Positions 1-12,700 of a stretch of 64,000 bases of DNA are shown piece after piece. Source of the stretch: Gracilaria gracilis (lineage: Eukaryota > Rhodophyta > Florideophyceae > Gracilariales > Gracilariaceae); contig JARGSG010000015.1 of the NCBI GenBank assembly GCA_030374805.1, positions 496,001-560,000 of the forward strand, given 5' to 3'. Numbering within the stretch: the stretch's first letter is position 1; each line of letters opens with the position of its first letter. The notes under the pieces were generated by a model. That model had not been told where the DNA came from and did not search any database. It saw only the letters and a list, made by a program, of their open reading frames with translations. Both the position numbers and the translations under genes were made by a program.

Positions 1-172
1 AACGTGGTGTACAGTTCTGCGATATATTCGCCTCTGCGTGTTAAGTTGTATTCGAAAGTCATACGCCGGCACAATTTTGGCGTTGCGCGAACCTAGCGTT
101 CGCCCGTTACTACAGGGGTTACCGAATGGCTCGAGAAGTCCATCGTACAGTGAGATTGCATCAGTTGTTTCT

Positions 173-1543
173 TCATTGGGAAACTGCTTCAACATTAGTA
201 AAGTCGGGTGGCAGGCATGTGTGAACGTCTGCATCTAGACTACAATCTTTCTTGAAATCTGGGGCTATCCCAATCTTGTTGATGTTGACGTGATTCGGAG
301 TCTCATATCGAGCAACAGTGACGGCTATGCCACTCCCATTACTTAGTTGTGAAACCGTTTGTACGACACCCTTTCCAAATGTCTGCTCTCCAACTAGCTT
401 CGCGCGTCCATTGTCTTTCAAAGCCCCCGCTAGAATTTCACTCGCACTTGCTGTTCCACTGTTCACTAATACGCACATGGGTACATCCGTAAATAGTCCG
501 TCGTAAGCGTTGTCAATCTCGTCTGGTACGCCACTCTTGTCCATCACGAAAACAATGGGATTTCCAGCTTTCAAGAAAAGCCCTGCGACGTCGACCCCGC
601 CCGGAAAGTAGCCTCCTGAGTTGTTTCGCAAGTCAAGGATGATTCGATCAATTTCTTTATTCTCGTACTTCCCCAGGGCTGCTTTCAAATCATCGGCCGT
701 GGTGGAGCTGAATTGTTTGATCTTTATGTAAAGCTCCCTTGGCTTTGGCATTGATGACTTGACGCTCTTCAGCTTCAAATTCTCGCGCGTCAAATTGAAC
801 GACTCCTCTTTTCCAGTTCCACCATCATGTACAACAGTCAATGTGACAGATGAGCCCGGCCTCCCTCGAATTCGTGCTGCAGCCTCATCAGGTGTAAGAC
901 TGCTAGTATCTTCGCCATCAATCAATGTTATTATGTCAGCTGGGCGCACTCCAGCTCGTTGTGCGGGCGAATCATCTATTGGAGAAGTAACTTTCAAATT
1001 ATTATCGACTCTGGCCGGAAACATTTCGACACCTACACCAGCAACTTCTCCAGTTGTAGAAGATGTAAGCGAAATGTATTCCGGTGGCGTCAAGAAGCGA
1101 GTATATGGATCGTCCAACAAAGACAACATGTCCCTTATAGCCATATATGCGTCTTCCATGGAACCGTATGATTTCTTTACAGCACGCATTCGAGTTTGAA
1201 ACCAGTCCTTATGATTAAAAGTTCGGTCAACAAATGACTGATCCACAATTCGCCATGCTTCCGCGACAAGTTTCTGAGGCTCAGTTAATGCAATTCCGGC
1301 TGGGGGAAGAAGAAGAAGGCCAGAGAACACTGCAGCGATTATTTGAGTCTTAACCTTCGCTGCACTCATTTGCAAGGAATGTGCAGTCCTTTGTCCTTTT
1401 TGGCTCACCAGACATGGACGAAGTCGGTTTGAAAACAAAATTGTCGGCGATACAAACATCGGAAAAGGAAGCCCAGTTTCAGTTCGGATGGAACTCCATT
1501 CGCGGACTGGGGAGTGAGAACATTGACGTTGGCGCTTAGGCAT
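173..1543 (-). CDS. CTPA: Plastid C-terminal processing peptidase (CtpA, S41 family)
   Basis: About 456 aa. Family S41 carboxy-terminal peptidases of the CtpA type trim the C-terminus of photosystem II protein D1 in the thylakoid lumen. Visible here are a basic, Ser-rich leader followed by a hydrophobic stretch (IIAAVFSGLLLLPPAG, near residue 68), which resembles a bipartite thylakoid-lumen targeting signal. A PDZ domain follows (GVGVEMFPA to GRPGSSVTLTVV), then the protease core with LRNNSGGYFPGG and SGTASASEILAGAL. The expected nucleophile is the Ser of GTAS (about residue 366) and the Lys of FGKG lies 25 residues later, the family Ser/Lys dyad spacing. The first ATG in frame is at 1543; a second at 1459 would give a shorter transit peptide. 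The frame stays open upstream of 1543 without an ATG, so a small upstream exon cannot be excluded. Function is a strong family assignment; luminal location is inferred. Confidence 0.9.
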   Translation of the reverse strand: MPKRQRQCSHSPVREWSSIRTETGLPFPMFVSPTILFSNRLRPCLVSQKGQRTAHSLQMSAAKVKTQIIAAVFSGLLLLPPAGIALTEPQKLVAEAWRIVDQSFVDRTFNHKDWFQTRMRAVKKSYGSMEDAYMAIRDMLSLLDDPYTRFLTPPEYISLTSSTTGEVAGVGVEMFPARVDNNLKVTSPIDDSPAQRAGVRPADIITLIDGEDTSSLTPDEAAARIRGRPGSSVTLTVVHDGGTGKEESFNLTRENLKLKSVKSSMPKPRELYIKIKQFSSTTADDLKAALGKYENKEIDRIILDLRNNSGGYFPGGVDVAGLFLKAGNPIVFVMDKSGVPDEIDNAYDGLFTDVPMCVLVNSGTASASEILAGALKDNGRAKLVGEQTFGKGVVQTVSQLSNGSGIAVTVARYETPNHVNINKIGIAPDFKKDCSLDADVHTCLPPDFTNVEAVSQ

Positions 1544-2825
1544 GTTTGATACTTGAGTTCCGAGATGAGGTACTGCCGCGGTCTGGTATGACAAGGAGCA
1601 AAACCTTGGATGGGATGCTCCGAGTCGAGGAACCAGGCTTCTCTGCGAAACGTGGTGACTTTAAGGATAATGCTCCCTTTCTTTGAAAAGGCTTGTGAAG
1701 ATGTATTCAATTATCTACAGACGACCTGGACGAGAACCAGAGTAGTGTGGACTCCACACACACTGTGGAGATGTTCTTGAGATTTTGGTGGAGATGAGAT
1801 TAAATTTTATTGGATGGTGCAGGCAAACTGGACAGTTTACGGTCTCATGCGGCATTTATTTTGTTCGATCAGTTGCCCTCCTTCGTACGGTCCATTGAGA
1901 GGTAATTTCGAATGAATTCAAGCTGATGATGTTGACATCAGGTTCGAGTTCTGTGTTGGCAGCTTCGACGTACCCTTACCCCCATTCTCCTAGGGTGATG
2001 GTTTTTTATCACCCTCTTCTTGGCTGAAATTGGGGTGATGAAGTCCCACATCACCCCAGCGGGGTGAGAGGGTCTCGCTGCAGGGTGAAAATCACCCCAA
2101 ATTGGAGTGATCTCACCTCACTTCTCACCCCTTGGGATCTATCGACCGCACAAAAGAAGTAGAAGAAGATAGTTTTCTCTCATTAAGAAGTCTAACAAAC
2201 TATCCAGGAATTCTCTTATCAATTCTTGGCTGGACTATGTTGTTGTTGTGAATGCAAAAGTTAATTCTTCGTTCGCTTTCGTCCCCTAAAGACCCAACAA
2301 CCTATAATACCTGAAGTTCTAGTTTGTTTCGATACGCTACGATGACAATCTCACCCGCCGAATCGCCTCTCTCTATTTTGGGGGACGACAAACTCATACT
2401 GTGTGTCGTTGAACAATTCTCTAGGTGTAGTAAGCCTTCCATCTTGCGGAAAGGCCAGAGTCCGTCCAATGAAGTTGAAGCGCTGAAAGTACAGACGTCC
2501 GTACAGCAAACTAGTCCAGTCAAAGATTATTGTTTTGATTATAACTGTTTCGACCTTTCATGCCACCCTGTAAAACAGGACACACATACGTAAACGATTG
2601 TGATCACGAAACAACCGCTTAGCAGCAAATATTGAGCCAGCAAAATGGCATTTCCACACTCATCTTGCTGTTCTCATTTCTATTATATAATGAGCTGCAT
2701 TATGTTGAGCGCCCATCCTGCCTATACTTAAGGTAAGTTGTAGACGACACTGTAGCTTGGACTGTCAGTGGCTTTTCGACACAGCCGAAAAGTATATACA
2801 CACTAAAACGAGGGGGTTCGTCGAA
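1544..2825. other. Intergenic region, CtpA to orphan secreted gene (divergent)
   Basis: Shared upstream region of two divergent genes. It holds a cluster of GGGTGA/TCACCC words at 1992-2131 (listed separately). A small frame on the + strand with an ATG at 2341 (about 83 codons) has no recognisable similarity and is not called. A T-loop-like GGTTCGAGTTC near 1942 is not part of a foldable tRNA that I could see. Confidence 0.5.
1992..2131. repeat. Cluster of GGGTGA/TCACCC words in both orientations
   Basis: Within 140 bp there are about ten copies or near copies of the heptamer GGGGTGA or its complement TCACCCC, for example at 1993, 2008, 2032, 2050, 2061, 2083, 2091, 2104 and 2124. Opposite-facing copies could pair into hairpins. 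The cluster sits between two divergent genes. It could be a protein-binding array or the remnant of a small inverted-repeat element; the sequence alone does not decide. Confidence 0.7.
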
Positions 2826-4445
2826 ATGTCACTCAAAATCTTCATCGTTTTGGTTCTGACACTATTCCTCAGCTCGACAATAGAGAGCAAGGAAACTTCA
2901 ATATGTCCAGAAAAGTGTCTGAAAGTGTCAAGACGAGAAAAGTTTCGATGTCGCAGGTTGTTTCGGTCGTGCAAACCGGCGCCATGCACCGTAACAAATC
3001 AAAATGGAAGTACGGAACTGGGTTTCATGTGTACTCAAAAAGAGTCCTCTATAATCGACGCCAATCCTCGTGAAGCTCCGTCTCCATCCCCATTCATTCC
3101 GAAAGTGACTCCAATACCTGATGAAGCGGCAACTGGAGAATCCTTTTTGTTGCCGGAGCCGAGCGAGATGCCCAAGATTGAGTACTCCTCAACTGTTTTA
3201 GAGGAATCGATGGAACCAATGAGTTCTTTAGAGTCCGAGGGTTATGAAACTGATATTCCATTTCCTGATTCCTCATTCTATCCACCAGCAGAAGAGACAA
3301 ATGAAAGCGAATCGTTTGTTATCGACAATCTACAACGTCTCTCTGATCCTTTTCAAAACTTTGAAAGAAAACAGAGGTCAGACCCATCCGTGAAACAGGC
3401 CGATATACTTGACAAGCTAACAATGCGTACCGTACTTGACAACATTCTTAGAAGAAAGAAGCAAGAGCCTTTCTATGATGAAGACAAAGTTGACAAGGGA
3501 AAATATGATTCAGAATCTAACGACGTGCTGTCCGATTATCATGAAGAGAAGAGCAAGAAAACCACAATTCATGCATATCCAAAAATCATTAGAGTGGGAG
3601 AACCGAGCGTTGTAAAAATGTCTCTACGTATCCAAGAAGAAGATCAAATTGACGGCTTGGAGTGTTTTAGGGCTCATCACTTAGACTCAACTACACAGAA
3701 CAGGACTGGGTTGTATGTCGAGCTTGCGGATGATGGAACAGCTATTTACTCCGATGATACTCAGCAAGATGGTGTATTCGCTGGTATCTTAGCAATCACG
3801 AGCGAGGCGTTAAACGAACGAATCGGTTTTGAGGTTGTACCCGTCATTGATGGAATCGAAAACAAATCACATCCTCTTTCTTTCAAAGCAGAGCACTTAA
3901 TCTCGTCTTACGGAACCCGAAACCCAAATGCAGATGCAATTGGAGGAGGATTGCTGAAGAGCCCTCGCATATCCATTGTTGAAAACTTGAGAGACCTTCA
4001 GCTGAAGGTTCATTTCATACAGTTTGGAGATGCAGTGCTCATGAGCAGTGCCAGGTTTCTGCACGATGTGGTCGGAGCTGATTGTGATGAAATGGGAAAC
4101 TCTAACGAACTAATGGAATTCAAAGACGAAGAAACTGTTCAGACTGTGGTGGTCGATCTGGATAGGGCTGCGGAAAAGGGGTTGCTTCAAGATTCATCTT
4201 CAATACAACTTCGAGCAGCCTACAAAGAAATAGGGAACAAGACTCCCATTCTTATCATGTCCGTTCTAGAAAACAAGGCAACCAAAACTGAACTCATCCA
4301 CACCCGCCTCTCAGTGCCCGTCAATGTGGGTGTAGAGAATGAGTGCCCGGAAGCTGTTGTTGGAACGATTTCTGTTTTCGTTGGAGAGAAAACAGCTATC
4401 GTTCTAAAAGGGGATTCGATGCAGAAGCTGGTCTCTGCAGAATAA
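2826..4445 (+). CDS. Orphan secreted protein with N-terminal Cys cluster
   Basis: 539 aa from the ATG at 2826; the frame is open further upstream but only with a non-ATG start. The first residues (MSLKIFIVLVLTLFLSS) form a clear signal peptide. A short Cys cluster follows (CPEKC, CRRLFRSC, PAPC, FMC), then an acidic Ser/Pro/Glu-rich linker to about residue 240. The C-terminal half is globular and contains an ADDGT...YSDDTQQDGVFAG stretch. That resembles the 'DDG...GDGVYxG' signature of extracellular bacterial beta-sandwich (choice-of-anchor-type) domains, but the likeness is weak. No catalytic motif is recognised and there is no evident C-terminal membrane anchor. Secreted location is well supported by the signal peptide; function is unknown. 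Confidence 0.7.
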   Translation: MSLKIFIVLVLTLFLSSTIESKETSICPEKCLKVSRREKFRCRRLFRSCKPAPCTVTNQNGSTELGFMCTQKESSIIDANPREAPSPSPFIPKVTPIPDEAATGESFLLPEPSEMPKIEYSSTVLEESMEPMSSLESEGYETDIPFPDSSFYPPAEETNESESFVIDNLQRLSDPFQNFERKQRSDPSVKQADILDKLTMRTVLDNILRRKKQEPFYDEDKVDKGKYDSESNDVLSDYHEEKSKKTTIHAYPKIIRVGEPSVVKMSLRIQEEDQIDGLECFRAHHLDSTTQNRTGLYVELADDGTAIYSDDTQQDGVFAGILAITSEALNERIGFEVVPVIDGIENKSHPLSFKAEHLISSYGTRNPNADAIGGGLLKSPRISIVENLRDLQLKVHFIQFGDAVLMSSARFLHDVVGADCDEMGNSNELMEFKDEETVQTVVVDLDRAAEKGLLQDSSSIQLRAAYKEIGNKTPILIMSVLENKATKTELIHTRLSVPVNVGVENECPEAVVGTISVFVGEKTAIVLKGDSMQKLVSAE

Positions 4446-5690
4446 TAGCAACGTTATCAAAAAGCCGTGGTTTAATTGAATACTGATAGCTAAAGGTAGC
4501 TATGTCCCGGCTTATCCTCAGAAGGAGTACATACGTCTCCAACCCAATAAATACATTCTCTCTGTATCTTCGTCGGAGCTTTTGGTTTTCTTCAAGAGAA
4601 AGAAATCTCTGTAATATGAATGTACTATTAACTACTAATCAATATATCTTCTTCGACAAGGATGTAATAGTTCCCTTTAAGTATCTTAGATATTTGTTTG
4701 TGAAGGATTGCCAAAGAAAACTCTCATGTCTTTTTAGGGAACCCGTTCCGCTGTCGTGGTGTGCGTATGCATTGTGCGGGTATTCTGAAGTAGATGGTGC
4801 ATCTGAATTCTTCAAGACCATTATTGCCCATGATGAATTCGGATAATCCATTGTGAGCTCCTTTGGAGTCCTATTTAGTTGTAATATAGATAGCAGAGTG
4901 CTCAAAATGGGGAAGACATGCAGATGTGCTCGCAGTTCACGAGTCGAATTAAAGCATCTGATAGGATAACTAAATCTGCATATGTACTACTCTTCTTTAT
5001 TATGGCCTGTCGCCCCTGATTCCGAGACGGCAGGAGAATTACCCTACAGGTATATGTACTACTGTACCTCAGATTTGAATTGGACGGGGGTTAAGGTCAT
5101 AAGGTTTATCTTATTCTATTAAAGAGGCGGAATCTCCACGCGTATCTTCCAGAGTCGTCATGGTAATGTCTGCACAGTCAGTCTCCAAGAAGAAGAAGAA
5201 AAAGTCTGTCCTTCGTATCTAAGTAAGTATTCCTAGGCCCGTTCTTAACAGGCAAAGATCTGCAAAGAAGAGAACTTGTGCGCAAGGCTAAAAGGGGTCC
5301 AATAAATTGACAGAAAAATATAATTGATCTGTAATAGGACTTACCTCCTCAGTATCATTTCATGACACGACGGTCCACGACGGTCGACCGTCCGGAAGCG
5401 ATGGGATCACGGATCGTGTCGACCAAGCTACCCTTGGTATCCACATTTACGTTCCGTTGCAGTTCTCGCTTCTCTGGTGGTCTTATTGAGCAGTAACATC
5501 GTTTGCCAATGCAAGATTTCTCCTTTGCCCTTGGTAGGCGTGGGGTTTAAAAGGGATCGTTTTGGTTTTTATGTCAGAGAGCACCGACAATACTTTCACG
5601 AGACAACAGGGGAGTTCCCTCGTCGAGAGCAACAGCATCTTTCCTGATCCGCTCGAGAGCCGAGGGGAATCAAGTCCTTAACTTCTTGAT
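4446..5690. other. Intergenic region upstream of GAR1
   Basis: 1.2 kb without a convincing gene. It contains a 114-codon frame at 4502-4846 with no similarity, and a tiny 20-codon frame near 5160 with six consecutive Lys codons directly followed by GTAAGT. A TTTAAAA box lies near 5547, about 145 bp before the GAR1 start. No tRNA or snoRNA was recognised. Confidence 0.4.
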
Positions 5691-6389
5691 ATGAGCGGTT
5701 GGGGTCGAGGAGGCTACGGCGGTCGTGGCGGTGGTGGATTTGGGGGAGGTCGCGGTGGAGGTGGCTTCCGCGGGGGTGGCGGTCGAGGTCGCGGGGGAGG
5801 TGGCTTCCGCGGGGGTGGCGGTCGAGGTGGCGGACGAGGTGGCTTTCGTGGAGGAGGCGGTTTCCGTGGAGGAGGTGGTTTCCGTGGAGGTGGACGCTTT
5901 AATAACAGATACGATGAAGGGCCTCCCGAACACCTGATTGAAACGGGCTCTTTCCTTCACCCATGTCAGGGTGAAATGGTGTACAAGATGACTACTGCTT
6001 CGCAGGTTCCTAAGTTCAATGCGGCCGTCTATTTGGAGAACAAAACGCAGGTAGGCAAAGTGGAAGAAGTGCTTGGACCAATCAACGAAGTTCACTTTTC
6101 TGTTAAACCTACTGATGGCGTTGTTGCAACAAGCTTTAAACCAGGCGATAAGATTTTCATGGGTCCGGACAAATTAATGCCGCTTTCACGCTTTACAGAT
6201 CCTCCGCCGCAGAGAGGGGGGGTTAGTAAAGGTGGACGAGGAGGACGTGGGGGTAGAGGAAGGGGAGGCAGAGGTGGACGTGGTGGACGTGGATCGAGAG
6301 GAATGGGCCCTGGCCGTGGCAGGGGTCGTGGGAGAAGTCCAGGTTATAGTCGTGGGAGAGGTGGTTGGCCACGATCTCAGGGGTGGTAG
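5691..6389 (+). CDS. GAR1: H/ACA snoRNP core protein GAR1
   Basis: 232 aa. GAR1 is one of the four core proteins of H/ACA ribonucleoproteins, which pseudouridylate rRNA and snRNA in the nucleolus. The layout is typical: an N-terminal RGG/FRGGGG region (residues 1-70), a central conserved domain ([20 protein letters not shown] through [14 protein letters not shown], about 78-175) and a second RGG-rich tail. The central part carries the family's NAPVYLENK-like segment ([20 protein letters not shown]) and a [14 protein letters not shown] motif. The start is the first ATG after a TTTAAAA promoter element. The GGT/GGA-rich ends produce long spurious frames on both strands. Identification is near certain. 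Confidence 0.95.
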   Translation: MSGWGRGGYGGRGGGGFGGGRGGGGFRGGGGRGRGGGGFRGGGGRGGGRGGFRGGGGFRGGGGFRGGGRFNNRYDEGPPEHLIETGSFLHPCQGEMVYKMTTASQVPKFNAAVYLENKTQVGKVEEVLGPINEVHFSVKPTDGVVATSFKPGDKIFMGPDKLMPLSRFTDPPPQRGGVSKGGRGGRGGRGRGGRGGRGGRGSRGMGPGRGRGRGRSPGYSRGRGGWPRSQGW

Positions 6390-6759
6390 CACCACGAAAC
6401 AATGGGTCCGTCGGTAAACGAGCAAGACACTCTTTCACAACGCGTTCCCGTGATCCCCTTCAGATGGGAGGCCCTACCAAGCACGCTGAGTAATGCAATG
6501 CAAAGGTGGTAAGAGGGCTACCCTGCAATTGCCTTCTGTATTCATCGGAAGTTGCCCATCTTTCAAGATCAAGGCAATATAAAGATGAAGTACAGCTTAA
6601 CCTTTTGCTCTCTCTATTCAGAGTTATGACAACTGTGAGAAGAGAGGATGAATGAGGCGTTTGAGGTGGACATGGAATCACTCAATGGATTTATATGTAC
6701 AAGAGCAACTCCTGGATGTTAGTTAGTTGACTCAGTGCAGTTGTTTCTCGACGACTATA
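6390..6759. other. Short convergent 3' region, GAR1 and BLTP1
   Basis: 370 bp between two converging stop codons. Nothing beyond untranslated regions is seen. Confidence 0.5.
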
Positions 6760-9700
6760 TCACAATCTCTGTCTAACCAGAGGATCACAGAGTAGCTTCG
6801 TTAAGGCCTCTAAGGGCAATACCATGTGATGATACATATATCCTGGTATATCCTCCCCGTTTCCGAGCCTGTTTTCCATCCTGTACAACACGTCAGATGT
6901 GAAGTCCCCTATAACGTCGATTCTTGGGTTCAAGTTCACGGTCAGCTGAGGAATTCTCCCGTTCCAAAGGTCATTATCACGTGCTGGTGATGATCCCTCA
7001 CTTCGGCGTGTAGACTCCTCGGAGTTTGGGGCGACGTCGATACCATACAGAGTAAGAAGAGCAAGGTCCCTGAAGTGTCTCCAGTTATAGAACCCTGAAC
7101 CGAGCTTGATGTCCAGATGGCCTTGCAGGTCGACTGCCAGAGATTGAGGGTCGTCGCGGATACGAAGAACAAGAGCTGGATCAGGAACTTTGCACAGATC
7201 GCTGAGAATTTGTCGTTCCTCGTCCTTGTAAGAAAGCTTCATAATGTCGAAGTTGAATTCCAGATTCTTCTCTTTCAATGGGTTAAGGGAGTTCTCTGTC
7301 ACAACCCAATACCTGTGACGCAAGTCATATCCTGATAGAGTAACTGTTGCGTTGTGACGACGTTCGTCAAACTGATAACCCCTGAGAACCAATACCAAAT
7401 TTCTACCCTTCATACTAACTCTGGTCCCGCTCGGTAGCAGGAGAGTTTCGCTGCTTACTCGAAGAACGTTCGCAAAAGCTTCAGAGGACAGGTTCGCACT
7501 CACTTCTGTTTGACCGTCATCTTTTGCTTCGCTCAAACTCTCTTCCCGGTCGCCAAGGGTAGCAACTAGATTGTCTCTTACGCCACGCTCCGTACGTCTA
7601 GCCTGCTTCGACCCCTTCGCAAGGTCTCTTTCAGAGAGTAGCTTAACCTCATTCTTAAGCTTCTTAATCAGCCCCAGGAGCCTTGCAATAGCTTGAAGTA
7701 GAGTGTGAGAGACCTCCGTCCTTATATCAGTGCTCTCGAAAATAACAGCATAGGGTAGAGCGAAACAGCTACTTGCTAAAGCATCAACATTGAGCCTCAA
7801 AGTGTGTGTGTCATATCTCAGGACATCAAACTTCAAATGGTTCATGATGTTCCCAATGCAAGTCCAGTTATGATGTGGTGAAGTTTCTATGGAGCGTACT
7901 GTGTACATCATATTCTCTCGTAGGGACAAATTACAGCTTAAGAAGTCCCACCTTGCTCTAACCATCCCCTGATGGAGTATGACATAAGATCCAACTGAAG
8001 GAGCTGGTAACCCGTTTGAGGCCCTTGAACGATTGGTACCAAAGAGAAGACGATTGACAAAAACATTCATCTGACTGACCTTTGCGTTTGGTGTGGAATC
8101 GAACTTCAGTTGAAGCCGAATATCCGGGTCTATTCTGGTCTCTGGACCTGTAGATAGCTCAACAGACGCCATTTTGTCTGATATATCATGATCCGACTTC
8201 ACGGACCGGGGTTGGATTGCATTGGACTGAGGGACTCCTTCTCGAGTTCTGGCATTGCTTTTGTGTTTCGCTCTCCCAAGCACCACCAGGGCATTCCTCT
8301 CAGAATTCTCGAAAACTGGTACAACTGAATATGATGTGTCCTCAACACCAGTGACTGGTATAGCTGGTGGCCGTAGTCGATGGCGTCTTTCAGCCAACAA
8401 CACAGTCTTAGCTTCCATCAGAGCGGTAACACGAGATATGTGAAAAAGCGAATGAGGTGCGAAACATGGGCTTGTTCCATGCAACATCCTTGCGGTAGAT
8501 AGTCGCAAACTCTGAGGTTTGGCACCCTCCAGAAGAGGGGTGATTTCAAGCTTCAAATCTGGAGATATACCAGTGTAAACCGTCGTGTGAGTTTCTTCCT
8601 CTCCGAAAACAGGCGTTGTTGCTACTGATAACAAAATGGCTGAGTGCTTTCCAGCGAAAAAGCCAAACTTTGACTCAAATGACATGCTGGCTTCTTCCTG
8701 CGCTCGATATAGAGATTCCCCAAAACGGACTAACAGGCTAACTTCGCGAGAAACTTTGCGCCCTGGCACTTGGCTTTGTGTTCCCTGGAAGTACAAATGA
8801 TCGTGTTGCAATTCTTGTTCTCCCGCCACTGCCCCAAATAGCTCTGTGAAAAGATTCGACACTCGTTGAAGGCATCTTCGAGGAAATTCTCCTTCCCTTC
8901 CCGAGAAGTCGACGTCTATGAGATCAAAATCGTGATTAACATCCCTTGCAATGGCTATACTGAAAGCCGGTATACTTAACTTTGAGACAAGATCAGCTCC
9001 TACGGACGCTTGCGGCCTTGGGTAACGTCCTTCCTCTGCGTCCCCGAGACCTTCGATAAAGCCACTTGTTCTCGTTATCTTCAATCTCAAGCTCTCTACA
9101 AGCAAACGATCTTGCTTTTCAGTTGGATTCGAAGTGGAATCACCTGCAGCACTGCTGCCTGGTCTAGATGCGTCGGGACGTGAAATTCTTTCTTTTGTTT
9201 TCTCTGAAAAGTGCTTGTACTCCTTCACGTTCTTTGCTTCGTTTATGGCCATAATGAAGTCTTTTCTGGGGTGAATCATCCATGTTCCAGGAACAATTAC
9301 AACAGAAGTGGGTCCAAACAGAGACAATCCTTCCTGCGAGTTGTGATTGATTGCCAAAACAATTCGGGCATGATTTGAACTTAATAACGACGAGTTCTCC
9401 CAAAAGATGCCTATAAAGTTGGACTTCACTTCTATGACATTTCTAACAGATATACCAGAGTTTTCGAATCGCTGCCGAGCAAAGAGATGGAGATTTGTAG
9501 CACTAAATGCTAACCTTGACGATGAGTACTCTTCCGAGCTGAGGAGTGGAACTGATAGTTTGAAACGTTGAACATTAAATCCCACGAGAATCACGCGATG
9601 TTCGGTTTGCTTTGAGACGCTCGCTGGTTTGGAGAGACGTTGTCGATTAGACGAGAGACTATTGTAGTTCATAGCCTGTAAGTCAGAAACAAATTCTTGC

Positions 9701-12700
9701 TCATCAGCCCAGGCAGCAGCATCTCTCAAAAGCCGAAACGGGTGGAGTTTTCCCGACACAGCGTGGACGTCTACTCGAAATATGAACGTATGCTGAAGGT
9801 CTTCTTGGGATTTCAGCACATCCACGCGAGATCGCTCTAGCGCAACAGATAGACTTGTTCTGTCATCTTCGGGCTTGATCTCTTGTACGGAAAAATCTGT
9901 TGATGGCATGCGAATGAACGAAAGCGAAATCCTGGGGATATTGATAGCGGTTTGAAGCTGGACGCCTTTCTCAACCAGCTTATTCCATTCGAATGTACCA
10001 GTAACAGCTTGTAAGTGAAATAATGCCACCACAGGCCCACTTACCAGACTGAGAGACATAGGTCGAATGGATAATTCCATACGTACTCCTTTCGTTCTTT
10101 CCCAAGCAGCAAAAGACCGAGTCAAGGGAGTACCAGGAACTGGATCAGGGTCATCTTGGTATGGTAAGTCAGGGTCAGAATCTGACAGGCGAGCGCTGTT
10201 GTGAAGGCGAGATTCACCATGGTTTGTCGGTATGTTCTGAAATGCCATCAAACCCGACGCTGTGAACAAAATATGGCGAAGTCCTTGAACCGAGGTGGAG
10301 TTTGTCAAGGGTTCGGCAGTGACTTTCAATATAGTCGGCACACCTATTGATTCTACCCACTGAACTCCGCGGGCATCCAAGCTTGGAAACCGTAGAACTT
10401 CCGCAGAGCCCCATGCTGGCGCAGCCAAACGTAAACCATGTCCATAGAGCCGCAAACCGAGCGTCAAGGCTGCACTGTCCGCTTCAGATGCAACGGCTGA
10501 GAAGAAAAGTCCGTCTAACAGGTATGTGACGCTCATTGACGTGTCTTGCGGATGGAAGCCCTTGAGAATCACTCTAGAGTCTTCAAATAGCATGTCGATG
10601 GCAACTGTCGAAAAAAGAGCTCTGCGACCCATGGAGCTTGACGTTAGCCTCGTTGCTCGAGCCATTTCTGATATAGAATCTTTGGTTGAAACGAAAGCCG
10701 TTAGGACGCCCTTAAGGTCTTCCTTGAATTCTTCTCGAAACTTGAGGACTGATTGCAAATCACGTGCCTTAAGAGTAGCAACGAACTCAGATATATGGGC
10801 AGACAAAATAAGCTTCGGGGGGTTCCGGGGAAAAAGATCTTGAGCGATACTGATGGTCATTCCGAAACGGGAGATTGCTCCAGCCATAGTGCAGTTAGGA
10901 TCATTCGAAGATCGAAGATCGGAAGACGATGCAGTTAATACAATAGAGGACATACCGTTCACAGAAGACATCAATGTCAGCCGTGGTTGGTTCACGAGAA
11001 AGATTACGCCGGCGTCTTTTGCCTGTTTCTTGGTTCCATCATCTTTGCTCGACGCACTTCTTCCGCGCATGTACTGCATTTCAACCTTCTTGAACGATAA
11101 GAACATTGTGATGTTAGGAAAGTTCGCTGGGAAAATTAACGGCTTCGGCTTCGAAATCAGTGAAACGCGTTTGACGTGGCCTTCATCTATAGAACGGATT
11201 GGTTGTGCTCGCCGCCCATTTTTCTTCAGCTTTGCTTGCTCTCTTCCCTTTCTATCAGGGTAGGTTGATGACCGCAGCGCTCTCTGGTCAGGAACAGGCG
11301 ATGAGTATTTCCCTCTCGGCAATTCTTCCACAGTCTTGTTTGGTCGTTCAAACGCTGGTGGAACAAGATTTCTGGGAATCATACGCTTTGCTCGCTTTCG
11401 AGGAGGCCCTGTGTCTCTTGAAGTTGTTACTGCAACTACTTGATACATGTTTGATTCCTCAGTTGCCACTACAACGGCAGCTTCCTTATCCTGAGATCTC
11501 ATCATGCGCGTGACGCCCTTCACTAATGAATTGTCGTTCTTACCAATGGTATTTGCATTGTATCCACTTCTCGAGGTCGGACTTTGAATCATGCTTGAAG
11601 GGACGTTGTGTATCCCCTGGGCTACAACTGAGGCGGGAGTAGCTGGACTTCGAAAGACAGAAGATCTGAAGGCTGTAACGGCGTTCGATTGATGTTCAGC
11701 TTGAGTAAGACTTCTGGTACTCGACAAAGTACCCTGAAACCGACGGGAAGGTCTAATATGAACTAAGCGACGATATGAGCCCGGAGACCAGCGAAAGGTA
11801 TCATTTTCCAGACCTGGAGACTGACCGCCTGATAGATTAGATTTTACAATGGGATACCCATTGCCAGAATAGAGCTGATCATCCTTCTCCGTACCACTCG
11901 AGGAAGATATAAAGACATCTAGATCTTCCGTTTGCTCAGTATCAATTCTTAGCATTGGAAAGAACCTTGTCACCCTGCCTACAAATGAAGCAACTTCCGA
12001 TACCATTCGCAACGAGTTTGCCGCAATATTATCAGTCATAAACACCGTCACAATACCAAAAGCAGCCTTGATAACCATTTCCTGTCGACTCTGCGAAATT
12101 TGGTCATCGGGTTTGGATGAGGAGCCAGTCTTGCAAAGGAACACATTGATATGAAGCATTTCTTGCCCGCTAATCTTCACAGAGACATTTCTTAACGCTA
12201 AATCGACGGATTTCACATGTTCTGTATCCTTGTCTTGGGAGGAGCCAGTTACAAACCCTTTAGGTGATTCATTTCCACTTTGCTGATTTCGGATACCAAT
12301 GAATAGCTGGTTTTCTTTCCCAACAGTGAAATGACTTTCATCAACAAATAAGTGATAAACATCTGCAGGATGTTTTCGGCAAAGAGAAGGAAACGGCGTT
12401 GATAAATACCGATTGGACAGTGCTTCTAGTACTTCCGCTTCTAGCTGCTTCAGTGAACTGTAATTCAGAGCCAAAGTCCGGAGCAGGAGAAGAAAGACTG
12501 AAGCAACCTTCCCGAACCCAGTGTACGCTGACAGCGAGCTCTCTCCAGAGCCAAGATGAAACGATTCAACTTTCCCAACCAAAGTCTGGCTTTTTTGTCT
12601 TCGGCGGGAAACGGAGATGTCCTTAACTCTTCCATCATTGACGGTGACACGGTCGCGCAAAATGAACAAGATTTCATTAATAACTCCAATTTCTACCGGG

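Noticed and set aside
1940..1955. T-loop-like GGTTCGAGTTC suggesting a tRNA
   Set aside because: No matching acceptor, D or anticodon stems could be seen around it.
4502..4846. 114-codon open frame between the secreted orphan and GAR1
   Set aside because: No recognisable similarity, unremarkable composition and no promoter or splice support; length is within chance for AT-rich sequence.
5160..5225. Tiny Lys-rich frame directly followed by GTAAGT
   Set aside because: It looked like a possible first exon, but it has its own TAA before the donor-like site and no matching second exon could be found.
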